Part shown: positions 12,985-25,428 of the stretch, one piece after another
How positions within the stretch are numbered: the first letter of the stretch is position 1
Layout of the letters: each line of letters opens with the position of its first letter
Source of the DNA: Oidiodendron maius Zn
Lineage: Eukaryota > Ascomycota > Leotiomycetes > Myxotrichaceae
Assembly (NCBI GenBank): GCA_000827325.1
Contig: KN832900.1
Location: 26,098 to 90,097, forward strand
Direction: 5' to 3'
Length of the DNA stretch: 64,000 nt
Position numbers and translations under genes: made by a program
Notes under the pieces: model-generated
Databases searched by the model: none
What the model saw: only the letters and a program-made list of their open reading frames with translations
What the model was told of the DNA's origin: nothing

Positions 12985-14450
12985 AATTAGAGTATATAGT
13001 TTTCCTTGAATATAGTAAAGGCTGCCTTTATTGTAGCCCAAGCTGCCTTTTTAGACGGAGGCTCTTATCCCGATAAAGACTTTTTTCCTGATGAAGGCTC
13101 TTGTATTAAGGAAGAATTTTGTCCTGATAAAGGCTTTTGTCTAGCTGGAGTCTCAGTTGAAGGTAAGACTAATATAGTTTAAGTTGAATATAAGTCTCGC
13201 TCTAGTATAGTTTAAGTTGAAGCCAGCTGATCAATATCCATTATACTTTTACAAGAGAAGTCGGAACTAGTAGATAGAACTAGGAAAGGAGGTATCTCTA
13301 GTAGTTCTGATTAGTGTTTTCCTTCTGCTACCCTATAATAATCTTTATAATGGAATGCTATATTATCTAGAGTCTTTTGATAGCACCTTTTCTAGATTAT
13401 TTTGTACCTGCCCCTGTTTTCAAAGCTTAGTCTTATCTTGTATAGCTTAGGCTTGTCCTTGACCCTAACTATAATTGGCTCTTTCTACTAGATAACAAGT
13501 TGTATATCTAGCTGCTACAGGATTGGCTTTTTAGCGTCCATTAAAGCTACTTTCTATATAAGCAATAGTTTTAGTAGAGCTTTAACCAGGTCTTTAACCT
13601 TTCTGCTATACCTAGCAGGTACTGATATAGCAACCCCTAGAATATTGTTAATATTATTAGGGGCCTATATCTGATTAGTTCTAGGTTTGGTCTTCCCTGC
13701 CTACCAGGTATCTATAGTATTTATTATATCCTTAGGAACCGTTATATTCTTTATAATTCTGAAGATAGGACATGATAGGATCTCGGTATCTATAACAATA
13801 GCTACCTTTCCGAATAGCCTGCTTAACTTGTAGGTAACAATATATTAGGTTGATTGCAATCCAGTCCTGAGACTTAAGTCCGGATACTTATAGAGTCCAG
13901 GTAGGGGACCTCGTCCAGATACAAACGTATCTAAAAGCTCTTTAGTTGAAGTGCTATTCCTAGATACCCCAGAACCTTCTATGGTTGTAGGGTTATTCCT
14001 AGATACCCCAGAGCCTTCCGTGGTCCTGGAGTTATTCCCAGATGCCCCAGAGCCTTCAGTAGTCGTGGGATCCTCCCTATCAACCTCTATTTTATCGGTT
14101 ATATCCTTAGTATCAGCTTCCGCTTCTTGTTGTTGGTATATAGTTATTTCCTGCTCTACCTGTAATATTTCTGTATTATCTATTTGTATAGTATTATCAA
14201 GCTGTTGAAGATTAGCATTGATCTGCTCTTTCTCTTTATCTAAAGCTACTTTAAGATGCTTTTTTAATTTATTCTGCTTGGCTGTCTTTTCTGCTTGACT
14301 CTTTTATATATTATTAATCCTATTTTTAGCCTTAGTTACCCCTTTACTAGCAGATTTCTTCCTTAAGTCTTAGTTAGACTGTTTATCTGGATTAACTCTT
14401 CTTATTTTCTTAAGGCCTATCTTAGAGTAATAGACTTTATTTTAAGGTAT
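12985..14450 (-). pseudogene. Large low-complexity protein relic with internal repeats
   Basis: A minus-strand frame runs with only scattered TAG/TAA stops for nearly 490 codons. N-terminal part is coiled coil (KHLKVALDKEKEQINANLQQ, LQVEQEITIYQQQEAEA); then three 13-residue repeats of the type SRTTEGSGASGNN; then a conserved-looking core (LFGKVAIVIDTEILSCPIFR, NITVPKDIINTIDTW, LGVAISVPARYSRKVKDLVK); then a Ser/Pro/Gly tail with QKPLSGQNSSL-type repeats. I do not recognise the family. Frame continuity and RIP-type stops suggest a formerly long real gene. The plus strand also shows an 85-codon open frame over the repeat, which I take as a shadow. Confidence 0.45.
13954..14070. repeat. 39-bp minisatellite, three units
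   Basis: Units at 13954-13992, 13993-14031 and 14032-14070, each starting TTATTCC/CTATTCC and containing GATRCCCCAGARCCTTC. The unit is a multiple of three and encodes the 13-residue minus-strand repeat of the surrounding relic. Confidence 0.85.
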
Positions 14451-16740
14451 AAGTAGAACAGAGGTAATAGTACTTGGATTTGACTATAGTATAGCTGCTA
14501 AAGCAAAAAAGATTTATATAATTATTTCAATAAGCTAATTCCAGATTCTAATGTAGGCAATTACTAGCTCTCTATTTTGTGGCTAATTTTGGTTCTGTAA
14601 GGGGGGTTAATACCTTACCCTTAATTTAGGTCTAATATTATACTTCCAAGATAGTTATAGTCTATATTATACCTGAAATTGACTTATTATTAGCTACAGT
14701 AATACTATCCTTAGTATTCTAGAGATTGGTCGTTTAACTGCAAATAAAATACAATAAAGGGGTTATATATTATAAAGGGATAGGTCTAGACAGTATTCTA
14801 ATAGCAAGATATCCTATATCCTATACTGTCTTGAGTACAAGTACCTCAACTTGTTATTTAAGCACTATAGCGTTTAATAGAAGTATAGAGCTAACTATAT
14901 CAAATCTAAGAATAACAATACCTTCAACTTTAACAATTTCTTTTAATATACCACTAATATTTAGAGTAAATTGAATAGCTATTACTAATACTATATCTGC
15001 TAGCCTATATCTCCTAACAGGTATAGGCTCTTCCTGGCCTTCCGCTATAAACATTATTTCCTCCTCTCCAAGTCCTGTTACTAGGATAGCTATTAGGCTA
15101 GATATCACTTAGTCTTATATATTCTTATAGGCAGCAGCAGTTAAGATAGCAATTAGAATTCTTAGCTAGAAAATTTAGCTAACCTATAGATAGAATTAGA
15201 ATTAATACTATTTAGTATATAGAATAGCAATTTAATAGTAGGCTCCATAATAGCCCCTCTCTCTAGTATAGTCCTTTCTTTGCTTGACCTTGACCTCTTG
15301 GATAGTGATAGCATATATAACTAGTAGTATCTCCCCTTTTTAAAGAGTGATAGCTGCCTTGGCTCTAGAAGGGATTCTATATCTCTAGATAAGAAGTTCT
15401 TACCTTAAATTTCATTAACTTGATATCTATAACTATTATCGATAGCTATACTAGAAGCTATAATATTCTCTATAGAGGGTACAGTATCGTGTTTCCTGTA
15501 CTATTATATTCCCTCTTCTATACCTTTTCTTATAGATAGTATAGCTGATTAAGGTCTGATTTAAGCTATCTATCCCTATTTAATATTGATATATCTATAA
15601 AGTATTGATATATTGTCTATAGGAGTACCTAGGACTATAACTCATATAATCTCTTGCCTGTTGTAGCAGCCTTAACCTTCCCTCTTTACTTCTGCCTTTC
15701 CGGGATTTATAATATAGATATCTAGATTGAAAATAGGTTCTTGTTAATAGCTCTATAGGAGCAATTGGACGTTGATCTTGGCTATAAAGGAGGTATCCTT
15801 ATATAAATTATATTCCTTGGGTTAAATTCAGCAATATACTAGCAGATCTAACAGACCCTAACTAAAAAATAAGAATAGTGAAACTCTGTAATCAGATTAG
15901 TTCTATATAAGCAATTTTATACTTGTAGTACTTGAAGCTATATATAGGTATTAATTAATACTAAATATATAAGCCTAATATAGGTATCTTGGTTTATATA
16001 GACCTATAGAGCTATATAAGGGAGGCACTTTAGAGACCAGCTATTTTATATCTCTTTAGCGACTTTAGTAATATACTATAAAGTATGCAAATTACTGCAG
16101 CTTCTATACCTCTCTTTTCTTTTTTTCTATAATCCCTATACTGTAAAGTATACCGTCTATACCTCTATCTAATATAGTATATATAAAATAGTACAGAAAT
16201 ATATATACTATAAGGATACAGAAAACATCTACTAATATTATCTCAGACAATTCTGAACAAACACAAGTAGTAGTACCTATATAGAAATATAGGCCTTATA
16301 AATATTATAAGAGTAGCTATTTTAATCGATATTGCTTGGTACTAGTGCTAAGTCCGTTACAGAGAGCTTATACTTCAAGAATTGTAAATAATAAGTATTT
16401 CACTAGAGCTAACGTTAATGGAGACATTATTATAAACAAGTGGACAATATATATATATTGTATAGCTACACTAAAATCCGTTGTGAATTTTTGCTAGAAT
16501 ATATAAGATTTTATAGAGTACTGATATATATTAATCCTAAACTTTTGAATATAGCTTTATTGTCCCTTATATAGAAGTATATAGCTCTAATGCACTACTA
16601 TTGTTACTATAGTACTAAACACAAAAAGAAACAAAAAGAAGATTAGCTGGTCTGGTTAAGGGTCTTGAATTATATTTATTGTTGTCTTATATATCAGAAT
16701 ATAGCTAGTACAGTAAGCAGTAACGTAACTTAGCTTGATT
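14451..16740. other. AT-rich region with one unrecognised minus-strand open frame
   Basis: Mostly closed frames. At 14854-15108 the minus strand is open for 84 codons (VRRYRLADIVLVIAIQFTLN is typical of it); it may be a remnant exon of an unknown protein. Nothing else recognised. Confidence 0.35.
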
Positions 16741-16744
16741 AAAG

Positions 16745-17525
16745 AAGAATTAACTTATATATTTTACCCTGTTTCGCTTTCTGGTATAGCACTATCTATC
16801 TATCTACCTTCCAGCTAGATTATTGTCCTTGCTATCTATAGCTAGGTATAACAATAACTCTCTTAGGTCTTGGATTATATTGTACTATTTGGGAGTTGGT
16901 ATAAGGGAGCTATATAAGATATACCTATATAGCAAGAAACAAAGTTATTGGAAAGACTATCTCGATTAGCTCCATTATTGTTTGGAAATATATAAGCAGC
17001 CCCTATATAAAGTATAAAGAAAGTAGTAGCAGGTCTGTTAGTAATATCTCTAGCAGGATTAAGGTATACCAGCCTATCAACCTTATTTTTGTAGTATACC
17101 TGAAAGAGGTTAAGGTTATAACCAGTAAAAGCTTCTCCGTTAAAGGAGCAAGTTATAGATACTGAGTATCCGTTGATATAGCTAACATCAATATCTATAA
17201 AGGAATTTTTGAAGCTCCCTTCAATCTTGCTACTATAGGGGTTAAGATTAGGTCTAATCGCTACCCTTTCTGCCTACTTATCAGGGTAAATATATTATAT
17301 ACTGGAAGAATCAGCAAGCTCTATAGGCTATAGATTGCTATACGGAGACAGTGAACTTATATCAAGGCTAAAGGATAAGGATAGCTGTAACCTATAGTAG
17401 TTCGAGATCGCGATAGTCATGTTTAGTATAGAAGAGATTAGAGCAGCTTCTACAACAGCTGACTTAGTTAGAGAGGGAGATAAGATCCCGCTATCAACAG
17501 TATACTATATTACAGCTATCAAAAC
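16745..17525 (-). pseudogene. Decayed secreted fungal protein (thaumatin-like pattern possible)
   Basis: A minus-strand frame of about 260 codons with a few TAG/TAA stops. Readable blocks: SFIDIDVSYINGYSVSITCS, FNGEAFTGYNLNLF, NKVDRLVYLNPARDITNRPA, IGAAYIFPNNNGANRDSLSN, SCYIGISYIAPLYQLPN. The combination 'D(V/I)SYIDGYSVPITC...GCNLNLF...CLNPAR...YTFPNDNGAN...CCIGTSC' is one I associate with secreted fungal proteins with thaumatin-like features; several Cys positions now read Tyr (TGT/TGC to TAT/TAC, a RIP-type G-to-A change). Exact family uncertain. Confidence 0.45.
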
Positions 17526-17999
17526 AGTATAACTTAACCAAATAATAAGCCTTATATTTAAAGATTACTCCCTTAGGAGTATAATATCTAATAGAAGATA
17601 ACTTATATAAATATAGTATCTTAACAAAAGATATAACCTAGGTAGGTATAGATCCTATAAGCAATAGCCGGTATAGCTAGAATTGGTCCTAGTAAACCAA
17701 ATCAAACAGGCTGCTCTCTTATAGGCAGAAGTGGCTACTATTGGTTAGAGAGTAGTTGAGTTCTCAGATACTCTAGTAACTCTATATATAAGATAATAGA
17801 CTATAGTATATAGTAAGGGTATTATAAAAGCTAAGTTAATCTAATATTTTACTAATACTAAGAGCTTTTGAATGTTTATTAGCCTCCTCTATATATAGGT
17901 AGTACTAGCCTATAAAGGCTTAATTTCTATCCAGTAATTAAATTCAGATATAAGTACTTATAATAAGAATACTATACTAGAAGACTCTAGCTTACAGGC

Positions 18000-19370
18000 T
18001 ATAGAAGTTGCTAGAGGAGCCCTATAGCAAGCCTACAACAATTTACAAACTGTATAGATAGAGACAATTCAGCAATTAGGCAATATAATTAGATTAAGTT
18101 TGTTACTAGCTTTAGATAAGTTAAACCTGGAGCAGAAATTACATCTAGAGGAGACAGAAGCAGAAAATATCTAGCAGACCCTCTAAGCCAAGCTTTGTAA
18201 GATAGAGTCAGAGAAGGATAAGATTTAACGAAAATATGTTAACTTCCTTTATAAAGTTCAAGAAGACTTATTTAGGCAAATAGAATCAGTATATTAGCTG
18301 CTAGTAGAAGAGGAAGAGACTAAGCGAAACTTGGATAGACTGAAGGCAAATATAAGAAGATAGGCTAGAGAGATATCTATCAAGGACTTTTCTCTATTAC
18401 TATTACTAGAGAGGATAGAATATAATACCTTAGTGAAAGATCTGACTCAGGTTGTTCTACTTAAGAATAATCAACTTCCCCTAGTTTTGTTTATAGCAGC
18501 AAGGTCTCTAATGCTTCTCTTAAATACACTCCTAGTGCAATACGTTTATTCGAGCTTATTTCAGAGCCTGTTTTGTATCTATAAAGAGGGTGGCTGTTTA
18601 GCTCTCGAAAGTATCTATTAGCCTATATAGAGTAGTAAGATAGCTCTTATATATAATTCTGTTTTGCTAATTATTCTAGCTAACTAAAGGGATACTGAAC
18701 AGTAGCGCTCAGATATAATAAGACTGCTTATACCTCCACTATAGGATAATAATTCAGAAGCCGAGAAATGCCTATAAAGTAAGATAGAAGACTTAATTGT
18801 ATAAGTTATAGACTAAAAAGCATTAGCTTTCCTAGCTAGTCTAGTACACTATCTAATTAACACTAATATAAGATCTAGACTTATACCTAAACTCCAGAAA
18901 ATCTTTAGTAATGCTACTAGTCTCTTATATATACTTTGGACTTAGAGAGGAAGCATGAGATATTGTACCTTATATAATCTGACTCCTCTTACCTTCAAAG
19001 GCAAAAGCGCCTAGTTTAGTATAGATATTCTAGTAAAGTATAACAGCAACAAGGAACGACTAGCAGGATACAAGGTTACTATAGTGGTATATCTGCTCCT
19101 GGAGGTATATAGCAGTATAGATACTAAAGACTACAATAAATAGCGGGTCCAGGCAGAGGTAGTAGTATAGTTTGATAATAGATAGCTTATATTTTCAGAG
19201 GCTCAAGTATAAAAATAGATAGTACTCTATAAAATAATATTGTTCTGTATCAAAAACCTCTATATTAATCTGTATAATAAAGTCAATGCCTGTAGCTATA
19301 GGATATAAGAGCAATTCTATAGTATTCGACTTCCTTTACTTGACTTCAATTTAAGTTAGATATATTCTTG
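18000..19370 (+). pseudogene. Coiled-coil protein relic, second
   Basis: Plus-strand frame with RIP-type stops: KLNLEQKLHLEETEAENI, LCKIESEKDKI, VEEEETKRNLDRLKANIRR form a coiled coil, followed by LIPKLQKIFSNATSLLYILW, RYCTLYNLTPLTFKGKS and LAGYKVTIVVYLLLEVYS. Not recognised. Frame kept over more than 400 codons, so once a real gene. Confidence 0.4.
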
Positions 19371-21360
19371 ACTAAATATAAAATCCAAATAGCTAGACTT
19401 ATAACCAGAAAATTCTCCAGTTTAAACTTGTAATAGCAATATATAGAATAGATTTACACCTCTCTATAAGGTAAGCTATATTGTTAGCCCTGCTTTTGCC
19501 TATATAATAATATCTTTGCTGCTAGCTTTATTCAGTATCCCTTCTACTCTATCCCAAAATATAATACTGCCAAAATTTGCTAATTCTATTCTTGATATGT
19601 TTTAGGCAATAGCCTCTATACCTTATACTATTCCGATCTTTTTGTAAGTTGTCTCGTTAGCCCCGGACTACGCTAGCGCTCCTAAGTACAGTCATGCTTG
19701 GCTAGAAGAGAGTGTCTTAGACTAGCCCTATAGAGAAGTAGTGAATCCTGAGGTGCTAATGCTATAGAGCGGGTTGTTATAAAATTATACCCAGATAAAG
19801 TTGTAGAGGAGAAGGAGTGCTGTAGGATTAGATATATTAGGGTTAGAATACTGTAGCACTACAGACAAGTAGAACTCCTTTAAAGTACTTGAAGAATATA
19901 AACCCTGGAGTATACTTTCTAGGACCTTATAATATACTTTATTATTATCTTTATTATCTATTTAGCTATCAGCTATATTTAGAAAGGCAAGATGAGTAAC
20001 CTGCTGATATTAAAGCTATTAATAGAAACGTCTCTAAAGGGCCTTAAATCCGTATCAATATTGCCTAAGGGTCTAAACAAATCCCAAATAATACCCCTAA
20101 AGGATAAAGCATTAGATACTATATTAAATACTATACTCTGGCTGCTACTACCAATACTTAAAAGGACTTTCTTGCTGTATTTTGTTTGATAGGTATTGAT
20201 ATTAGCCGCTAGGTAGGGGCAAGAGAGCAACCTAGGAGCTTTCTCTACTATAAGAGAAGTTTAGCTGCTACAGGCTGCCCTAAAGTTGACCCTGGAGTAA
20301 GGTCTACTTGAATCATTCTATAAGATAATGAAAGCAAGTATAACTATATCTATATAGGGGTTAGTGTACTGTTTCGCTAGCGATATCCTACTTGTTGTAG
20401 CAGTCTGACTGAAGTATATAGCTATATTCTCTATTGAATGCGAATTAAATATATATCTAGAACTTGGATATATAGATAGAGCAGAAGAAATTTCCGAAGC
20501 TGAAAGAGTAGAGATAGGTGACGATTCGATTGCAGAGTCTATAACTGAGGATAGTATATAGGTTAAAGAACTTAGCTATATAAAGAACACTCCCCCGCTA
20601 GTTAGAGGAGTAGATAACAGTATAGAGATATTGAGGGTAAACATAAAGACCTCTTCTATTATCACTTCTTTTATGGCTGTTATATAACACTTACCCTCCT
20701 TGCTACTATTAAGGGGTATTGTAGTGGTAAGAATCCATTAAGGGTCTAGAGTATAAAGGTAGAGTATTAAGGGCTAGAAAAAGAGGTTAGAAGAGTATAA
20801 TATAGTTAATATATATCAAGCTGATAGCAAGGTGCTTTCTAGTTATTACTCTTCTAACCTAGAAGTCATGTATTTCTTGCTAAGGAGCTGTTCTATTTTA
20901 GGTCGTTCCTGCTATAGGAGTAGTCTCTGGATCTGTACCAATTTCGGAGCTCCTTCCTATACAAGAAGCTAGAAGAGCTATTAATGTAAACAGTAGGAGA
21001 ATATATTATTATATACCTAAAGAGAGCACCACTTATAAAGGATAAGAGAAGAGGTCTCTATATATACTTTATAACGGCCTAACTTCTTGAATCAGAGCGG
21101 TTCTAGAAAGAGAACAGTATAGTACAAAAAGCAAACGTTAATGGAGTTAATTCAATAAGAAAATTTTAGTTATAGCTTCATTAAGAAGCTTTATATAACA
21201 CTATATAGGCAAAACCATAATAAATAGGTGTAGTAGAGCCCTTGATATTCCGGGTAAGGTTCAGTCCCCTCTATATCTCTGCTTATAGAAGGTAAGCAGT
21301 TTATATATATGTTACAAGGGTATAAAGGAAGAGCAGGACAAGCTATTCGAAAAGCTTGAC
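19371..21360. other. AT-rich region, nothing recognised
   Basis: Two overlapping open frames on opposite strands near 19979-20230 lack any family motif and probably are chance survivors. No RNA gene or repeat seen. Confidence 0.35.
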
Positions 21361-21898
21361 TAACGTCTGTCCCTGTATGCCGAAACGCACCCTATAACGA
21401 AACAAATCTATACTTTACTAATCACAACTTTTTTCTTAGTAGGTCTATGAATTTATGCTTAAATTGTTACTTTCTTTAACTATTTCTCCCTAAGGAGACC
21501 ACTTAGCAGGAAGAAAACAGCTATAGTTAGTTGTACTGTCGATCGTTTCTATCACGCTACTGATCGCTGTTTGGGCTATACCCCCATACTTAATCACGAC
21601 TATTAGAGTCTCTTCAAAATTTGGAGCACTTAGGGAAAGGTGCTATATCAGAAGAATATGGCTCCCATTTTTTAAGACACTTAAAGGGGAAATGATGCAG
21701 CCCGGGAGTTTCTCCTATGTAAGGAGAGGGGTGTATAACCACCACATGTTTTAGCTTCATTTTGTGCTTATTAATATGCATTAGCGGGGTCTGTTGGGGT
21801 TAATTATACTGTATAAATCTGGGCTCGCTATATTTTCCTCAGCCACTACTTTTAGGCCTGGTCATGTGCTTGGCGTTAGAATGTCACGCGTGTGGCGC
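21361..21898 (+). repeat. Diverged left end of the pogo-type element family (compare 44152)
   Basis: Begins TAACGTCTGTCCCTGTATGC, matching the terminal repeat at 44152 (TAACGTCTATCACTGCATGC). Similarity continues inward: TGTACTGTCGATCGTTTCTA here against TGTGCTGTCGATCGTCTTAT near 44322; a purine-rich GGAGAGGGGTGT block against GTGGGAGGTGT; and TCACGCGTGTGGCGCAG just before the end against CACGTGAAGTGTGGCGCAG at 44631. So this is the same element end, about 500 bp long, in the same orientation. Its partner right end was not found near copy A. Confidence 0.6.
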
Positions 21899-22157
21899 AG
21901 TAACGTCCGTCCCTCTGTAGCGTGTATGACGGCCTGCTTTGCAGTCTAGACACTTACGGGAGGGACCCGCGGTAGAATCCTACTAGACTCTGCACGCACT
22001 CCCATATGCCTCTGCCGAGCTTGTGATCACCTGCGCTGTTACAACTCATACTTTCTAGAAAATGCTAGAAGGCAAGTAGCGATTCTAAAACAGTATATAA
22101 GTCGATGGTTCCCTAGGACCCTCCAAGAAATGGAAAAAATAAAAGATATTTCTCAAA
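21899..22157. other. NLR-A 3' flank with a second TAACGTC terminal-like motif
   Basis: TAACGTCCGTCCCTCTGTAG at 21899 resembles the element terminus; an equivalent motif (TAACGTCTCTCCCTACGTAG) sits at 46754, a similar distance from the NLR-B stop codon. The rest is non-coding. Confidence 0.5.
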
Positions 22158-22305
22158 TTAAACAAGCTTAGTTCCTTTTTCGAAACGAAAGAATGAAATT
22201 CCCCCAGATAAATGCCCTAAAACAAGAGTTTGCTTCTGAGTAGCTGAATAACTTTCCCGATAATCGAAAGGTAACCAAATAATATTTGTATTACCTTCTA
22301 CTACC

Positions 22306-22824
22306 CAATGATTTAATACTTGTAAGATAGGCAATAGCCTGCCGTCAGGTGAGAAGGCCACAGATGTGACCGAGCTAGTGTAGCCCTCTAGCGTCTGCAG
22401 CGCTGTCCCAGTAGCGGCGTCCCAGAGCTGCACCGTCTGATCCCACGATCCAGACACGACCTGCTTGCCGTCAGGTGAGAAGGCTACAGACGTGACTGAG
22501 ATACTGTGGCCCTTAAGCGTCTGCAGCGCTGTCCCAGTAGCGGCGTCCCAGAGCCGCACCGTCTGATCCCACGATCCAGACACGACCTGCTTACCGTCGG
22601 GTGAGAAGGCTACAGACGTGACCCGGTAAGTATGGCCCTCGAGCGTCTGTAGCGCTGTCCCAGTAGCGGCGTCCCAGAGCTGCACCGTCTGATCCCACGA
22701 TCCAGACACGACCTGCTTGCCGTCAGGTGAGAAGGCCACAGACGTGACCTCTTGAGTATGGCCCTCAAGCGTCTGCAGCGCTGTCCCAGTAGCGGCGTCC
22801 CAGAGCCGTACCGTCTGATCCCAC
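22306..22824 (-). repeat. WD40 repeat array of NLR-A (126-bp units)
   Basis: Four nearly identical 42-codon WD40 units (SWDQTV-LWDAATGTALQTL). They differ mainly at R/Q after DQTV and at the residues after GH: HTQEV, HTYRV, HSISV, YTSSV. DNA identity between units is very high, as expected for concerted evolution in HNWD genes. Confidence 0.85.
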
Positions 22825-22834
22825 GATCCAGACA

Positions 22835-23543
22835 CTATGGGAGACGAAAAAGAGCTTCCACCTGTACGTGGTGTCTCCTACGAACCTCAGCTCTTCATTG
22901 AGTCTGCAGAGCCAAGAGAAGCTCTCTTGCTGCACAGTGAGAAAAGTTGGATGGAGTTGTCTGCCCCTGAGGCTGGCCGGCAACACTGAAAGGGATGCTT
23001 ATGAGGAGCTACCAACCACGACGACTACGATCGATCTGAGATATTTACAACGACTACCTGTGTCGGAAGCAGGCCCATAACGAGTTAGTTATTCAGTGGA
23101 ACCGTGTGCCTAGAGCGTTGGGTATTTTGGGTTTCCCTTGGAACGATTGTGCAATCCGAGTCCCTTCTTTCTACGACCGAACCTTTATACGGTTATCCGG
23201 AGGGGTTGGAAATTAAAAGAATCGGGTTTTCGTTCAGATCAACTGTCAGACTTTACGATGCCGATTGTCTTCTCAACCGGCGGAGGAGAAATGCGGTTTG
23301 ATACGCCTTTAGCAAGGTACGCTTCGGCTGGAGTTGGTTTGAAAGATACAATTGGCATAAGATATGATGGTTTTCAAAGTCTGGCCGTTGGAAAGCTTTG
23401 TTTTTACATTGTATGCAAAAGGGTTTACATTTGTATTTTGCCTTACCACGTCTTTATACCCTTCGGGAGGTTTTGGGCAGAATTTCCCTATTTCATAGGC
23501 TACCCCATAGACGTTAAATACAGAAGAAGAAGAAGAAGAAGAA
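22835..23543 (+). mobile_element. 709-bp insertion in NLR-A with 10-bp target duplication and (GAA)n tail
   Basis: The receptor sequence stops at GATCCAGACA (22825-22834) and resumes at a second GATCCAGACA (23544-23553). Between them are 709 bp unrelated to the WD40 repeats, ending on the plus strand in a run of seven GAA triplets (23522-23543). A target-site duplication plus a 3' simple-repeat tail is the signature of target-primed retroposition (SINE, 5'-truncated LINE or processed copy). Plus-strand frames contain protein-like stretches (GVSYEPQLFIESAEPREALL; SEKSWMELSAPEAGRQH) that I do not recognise. Alternative: recombination between WD40 repeats, because the 10-mer occurs in each unit. 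Confidence 0.65.
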
Positions 23544-23836
23544 GATCCAGACATAACCTGCTTGCCGTCGCGTGAGAAGGCCACAGACGTGACCTCTTGA
23601 GTATGGCCCTCGAGCGTCTGCAGCACCGCATTCCAGTATGCTTGCACTTGTGGTTTTAACTGAATCCAATGTGGGATATAACTCTCGAACCTCTTTCGAA
23701 TAATGCTATTTTCTGGCGCAAAGACAAGAGCAGAGCAATATAATTGAAGAGGCACTTGTTCAATTACTGATCGGTTGTATAAGGCAAATCGCGTTGCATC
23801 ATGGATAAATGCATGTAAATTAGGGCTTTCGGTAGG

Positions 23837-23878
23837 CTAAGGACAATTAGACATATAGATAATAGATAGATGGCTTAC
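23837..23878 (-). other. Intron 2 of NLR-A
   Basis: Donor GTAAGC, acceptor CCTTAG, phase 0, 42 bp, very short. It joins LEAHIP to PTESPNLHAFIHDATRF, which aligns with NLR-B LENLQ/TSESPDLRAFIHDAKRF across an intron at the same place, supporting both. Confidence 0.8.
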
Positions 23879-25428
23879 GGGAATGTGAGCCTCTAAGGAC
23901 AATATTGCTTGAATCCCTTCTGAGGTCTTGCCCATCCACCCAAGCGCCTCAAGCCAGTGCAGTAAATGAGCCTGCAGAAACTGGTGAACTTCCTCGCTAT
24001 CGTGAGCCTGAGAACCACTCCTTTGTAGATGCTGGACCCAGTAAAGGCATGCATATTGAACTTCGGGCGGAAGGCATTTCTCGATCCAACTGTTCTCAAC
24101 TTGGCTAGTTTGACTGCCAGGAGTATGCATTTCGCAAATGTCCTTCTTTAATGCCTGGGACATTAGCTGTATACAGCTAGCAGCTAATATCTGGTGTGCC
24201 TTCTTCTCATCTACCCAGAAATCCCCACATCGATCTTTATTGAGCAGGAAGTCGCGAAATGAAGGGTGGTGGAGGCGGAGCTGGCGAGTCGGGTCCTTTG
24301 GAATATCAAGGATCGCGTGAAGGTCCTTAATTGCAACGCCGACTGACTCTTCATTGAGGATTATGCTTAGAGAATTAATAGACAGAGGGGACATTAGAGT
24401 AGTAATACTTCCAAGAATATACCTTAACAAAGTATACAGCTCCTGCTTGAACTTCTCACTATAGTTTTGCGGGATGGAACCTTGCAGGACTGAAGTGTAG
24501 AGGCGGTTCAGATGCTCTTCTGGCGATTCTGCGTCAATTTCGCCGGCTAAAATCGCCGCAATTCGCCTCTTCGCAAGCGGTCCTCCCCCAATAAATCGGC
24601 ATGCGGTCGCAGCCCAAATGAAGAGACCGTTTGCTCTCTGAACAAGATCGGCGATAACATCCTTGCCTAGCCAATTATCTTGGAAATAATTATCTCGCCC
24701 GATGAGCTGGAGCTTGTGTGTAAGGAAAACGGAGATGTCATGGTTAATAACTGATGTTGATATGTTGTGAAGAACAAGATGCCGGTGTTTATCCTCAGAT
24801 ATCTGATCGAAGCCATGTCGAATTGGAGTGTCTGGTCTGCTAGTTAAGAATACTCGTAAGCGAACCTTCTTCAGTGATTGGGCTTCAACCAATAGTTGTA
24901 AGATAAGTGTTATATCTGCATCGCTTTCGCATTCGTCCATAGCATCAATCACGAACACAAAAGAAAAAGGGCGGTAGCCTCTATCAAGTTTGGAAAGTGG
25001 ACCAAGAATTAGTTGCCGCCACTGGTTAGCATATGACTGAGTCGCTATGCTTTTGTTCTCCTTTATTGCATCGTAAATACAACGCTTTAGATATTGAGAT
25101 TCCTCGGAGAGTTGAGCCGCTATAGTGGTGAAGAATTTGCCAGCATGACTAATATCGCCACTACCTTTAGAGAAGAAGAAGCTGGCACCAAGACGTCCTT
25201 GTTGAAAACAAGTATGGGCGATAGTGCGGGCAATCGTGGATTTCCCTGTGCCAGCTAGTCCATTGAGCCAGAATATAGTACGTTCGTCACTTCCGTCTAT
25301 CCAGTTGTGTATTTGTCGTTGCAAGTCTACACGGGTATCAGGGAGGCAAGTTGGCTCGTGCTGCCATTTTGCAGTATTAAAGGGTGCAGTAACGGCGTAT
25401 GGTAGGCTTTTAAGCAGGCCGTCCATGT

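Noticed and set aside
23507-23516. ATAGACGTTA inside the NLR-A insert as the missing right terminal repeat
   Set aside because: Only about ten bases match; the following CCCTGCATGCCG part is absent.
23138-23575. Plus-strand 145-codon frame crossing the NLR-A insert
   Set aside because: It ends in a poly-Arg run from the GAA repeat and crosses the insertion joint, so it is not a gene as it stands.
24084-24096. GATCCAACT in the NACHT coding sequence as another MITE-1 end
   Set aside because: Only nine bases match and the coding frame is undisturbed.
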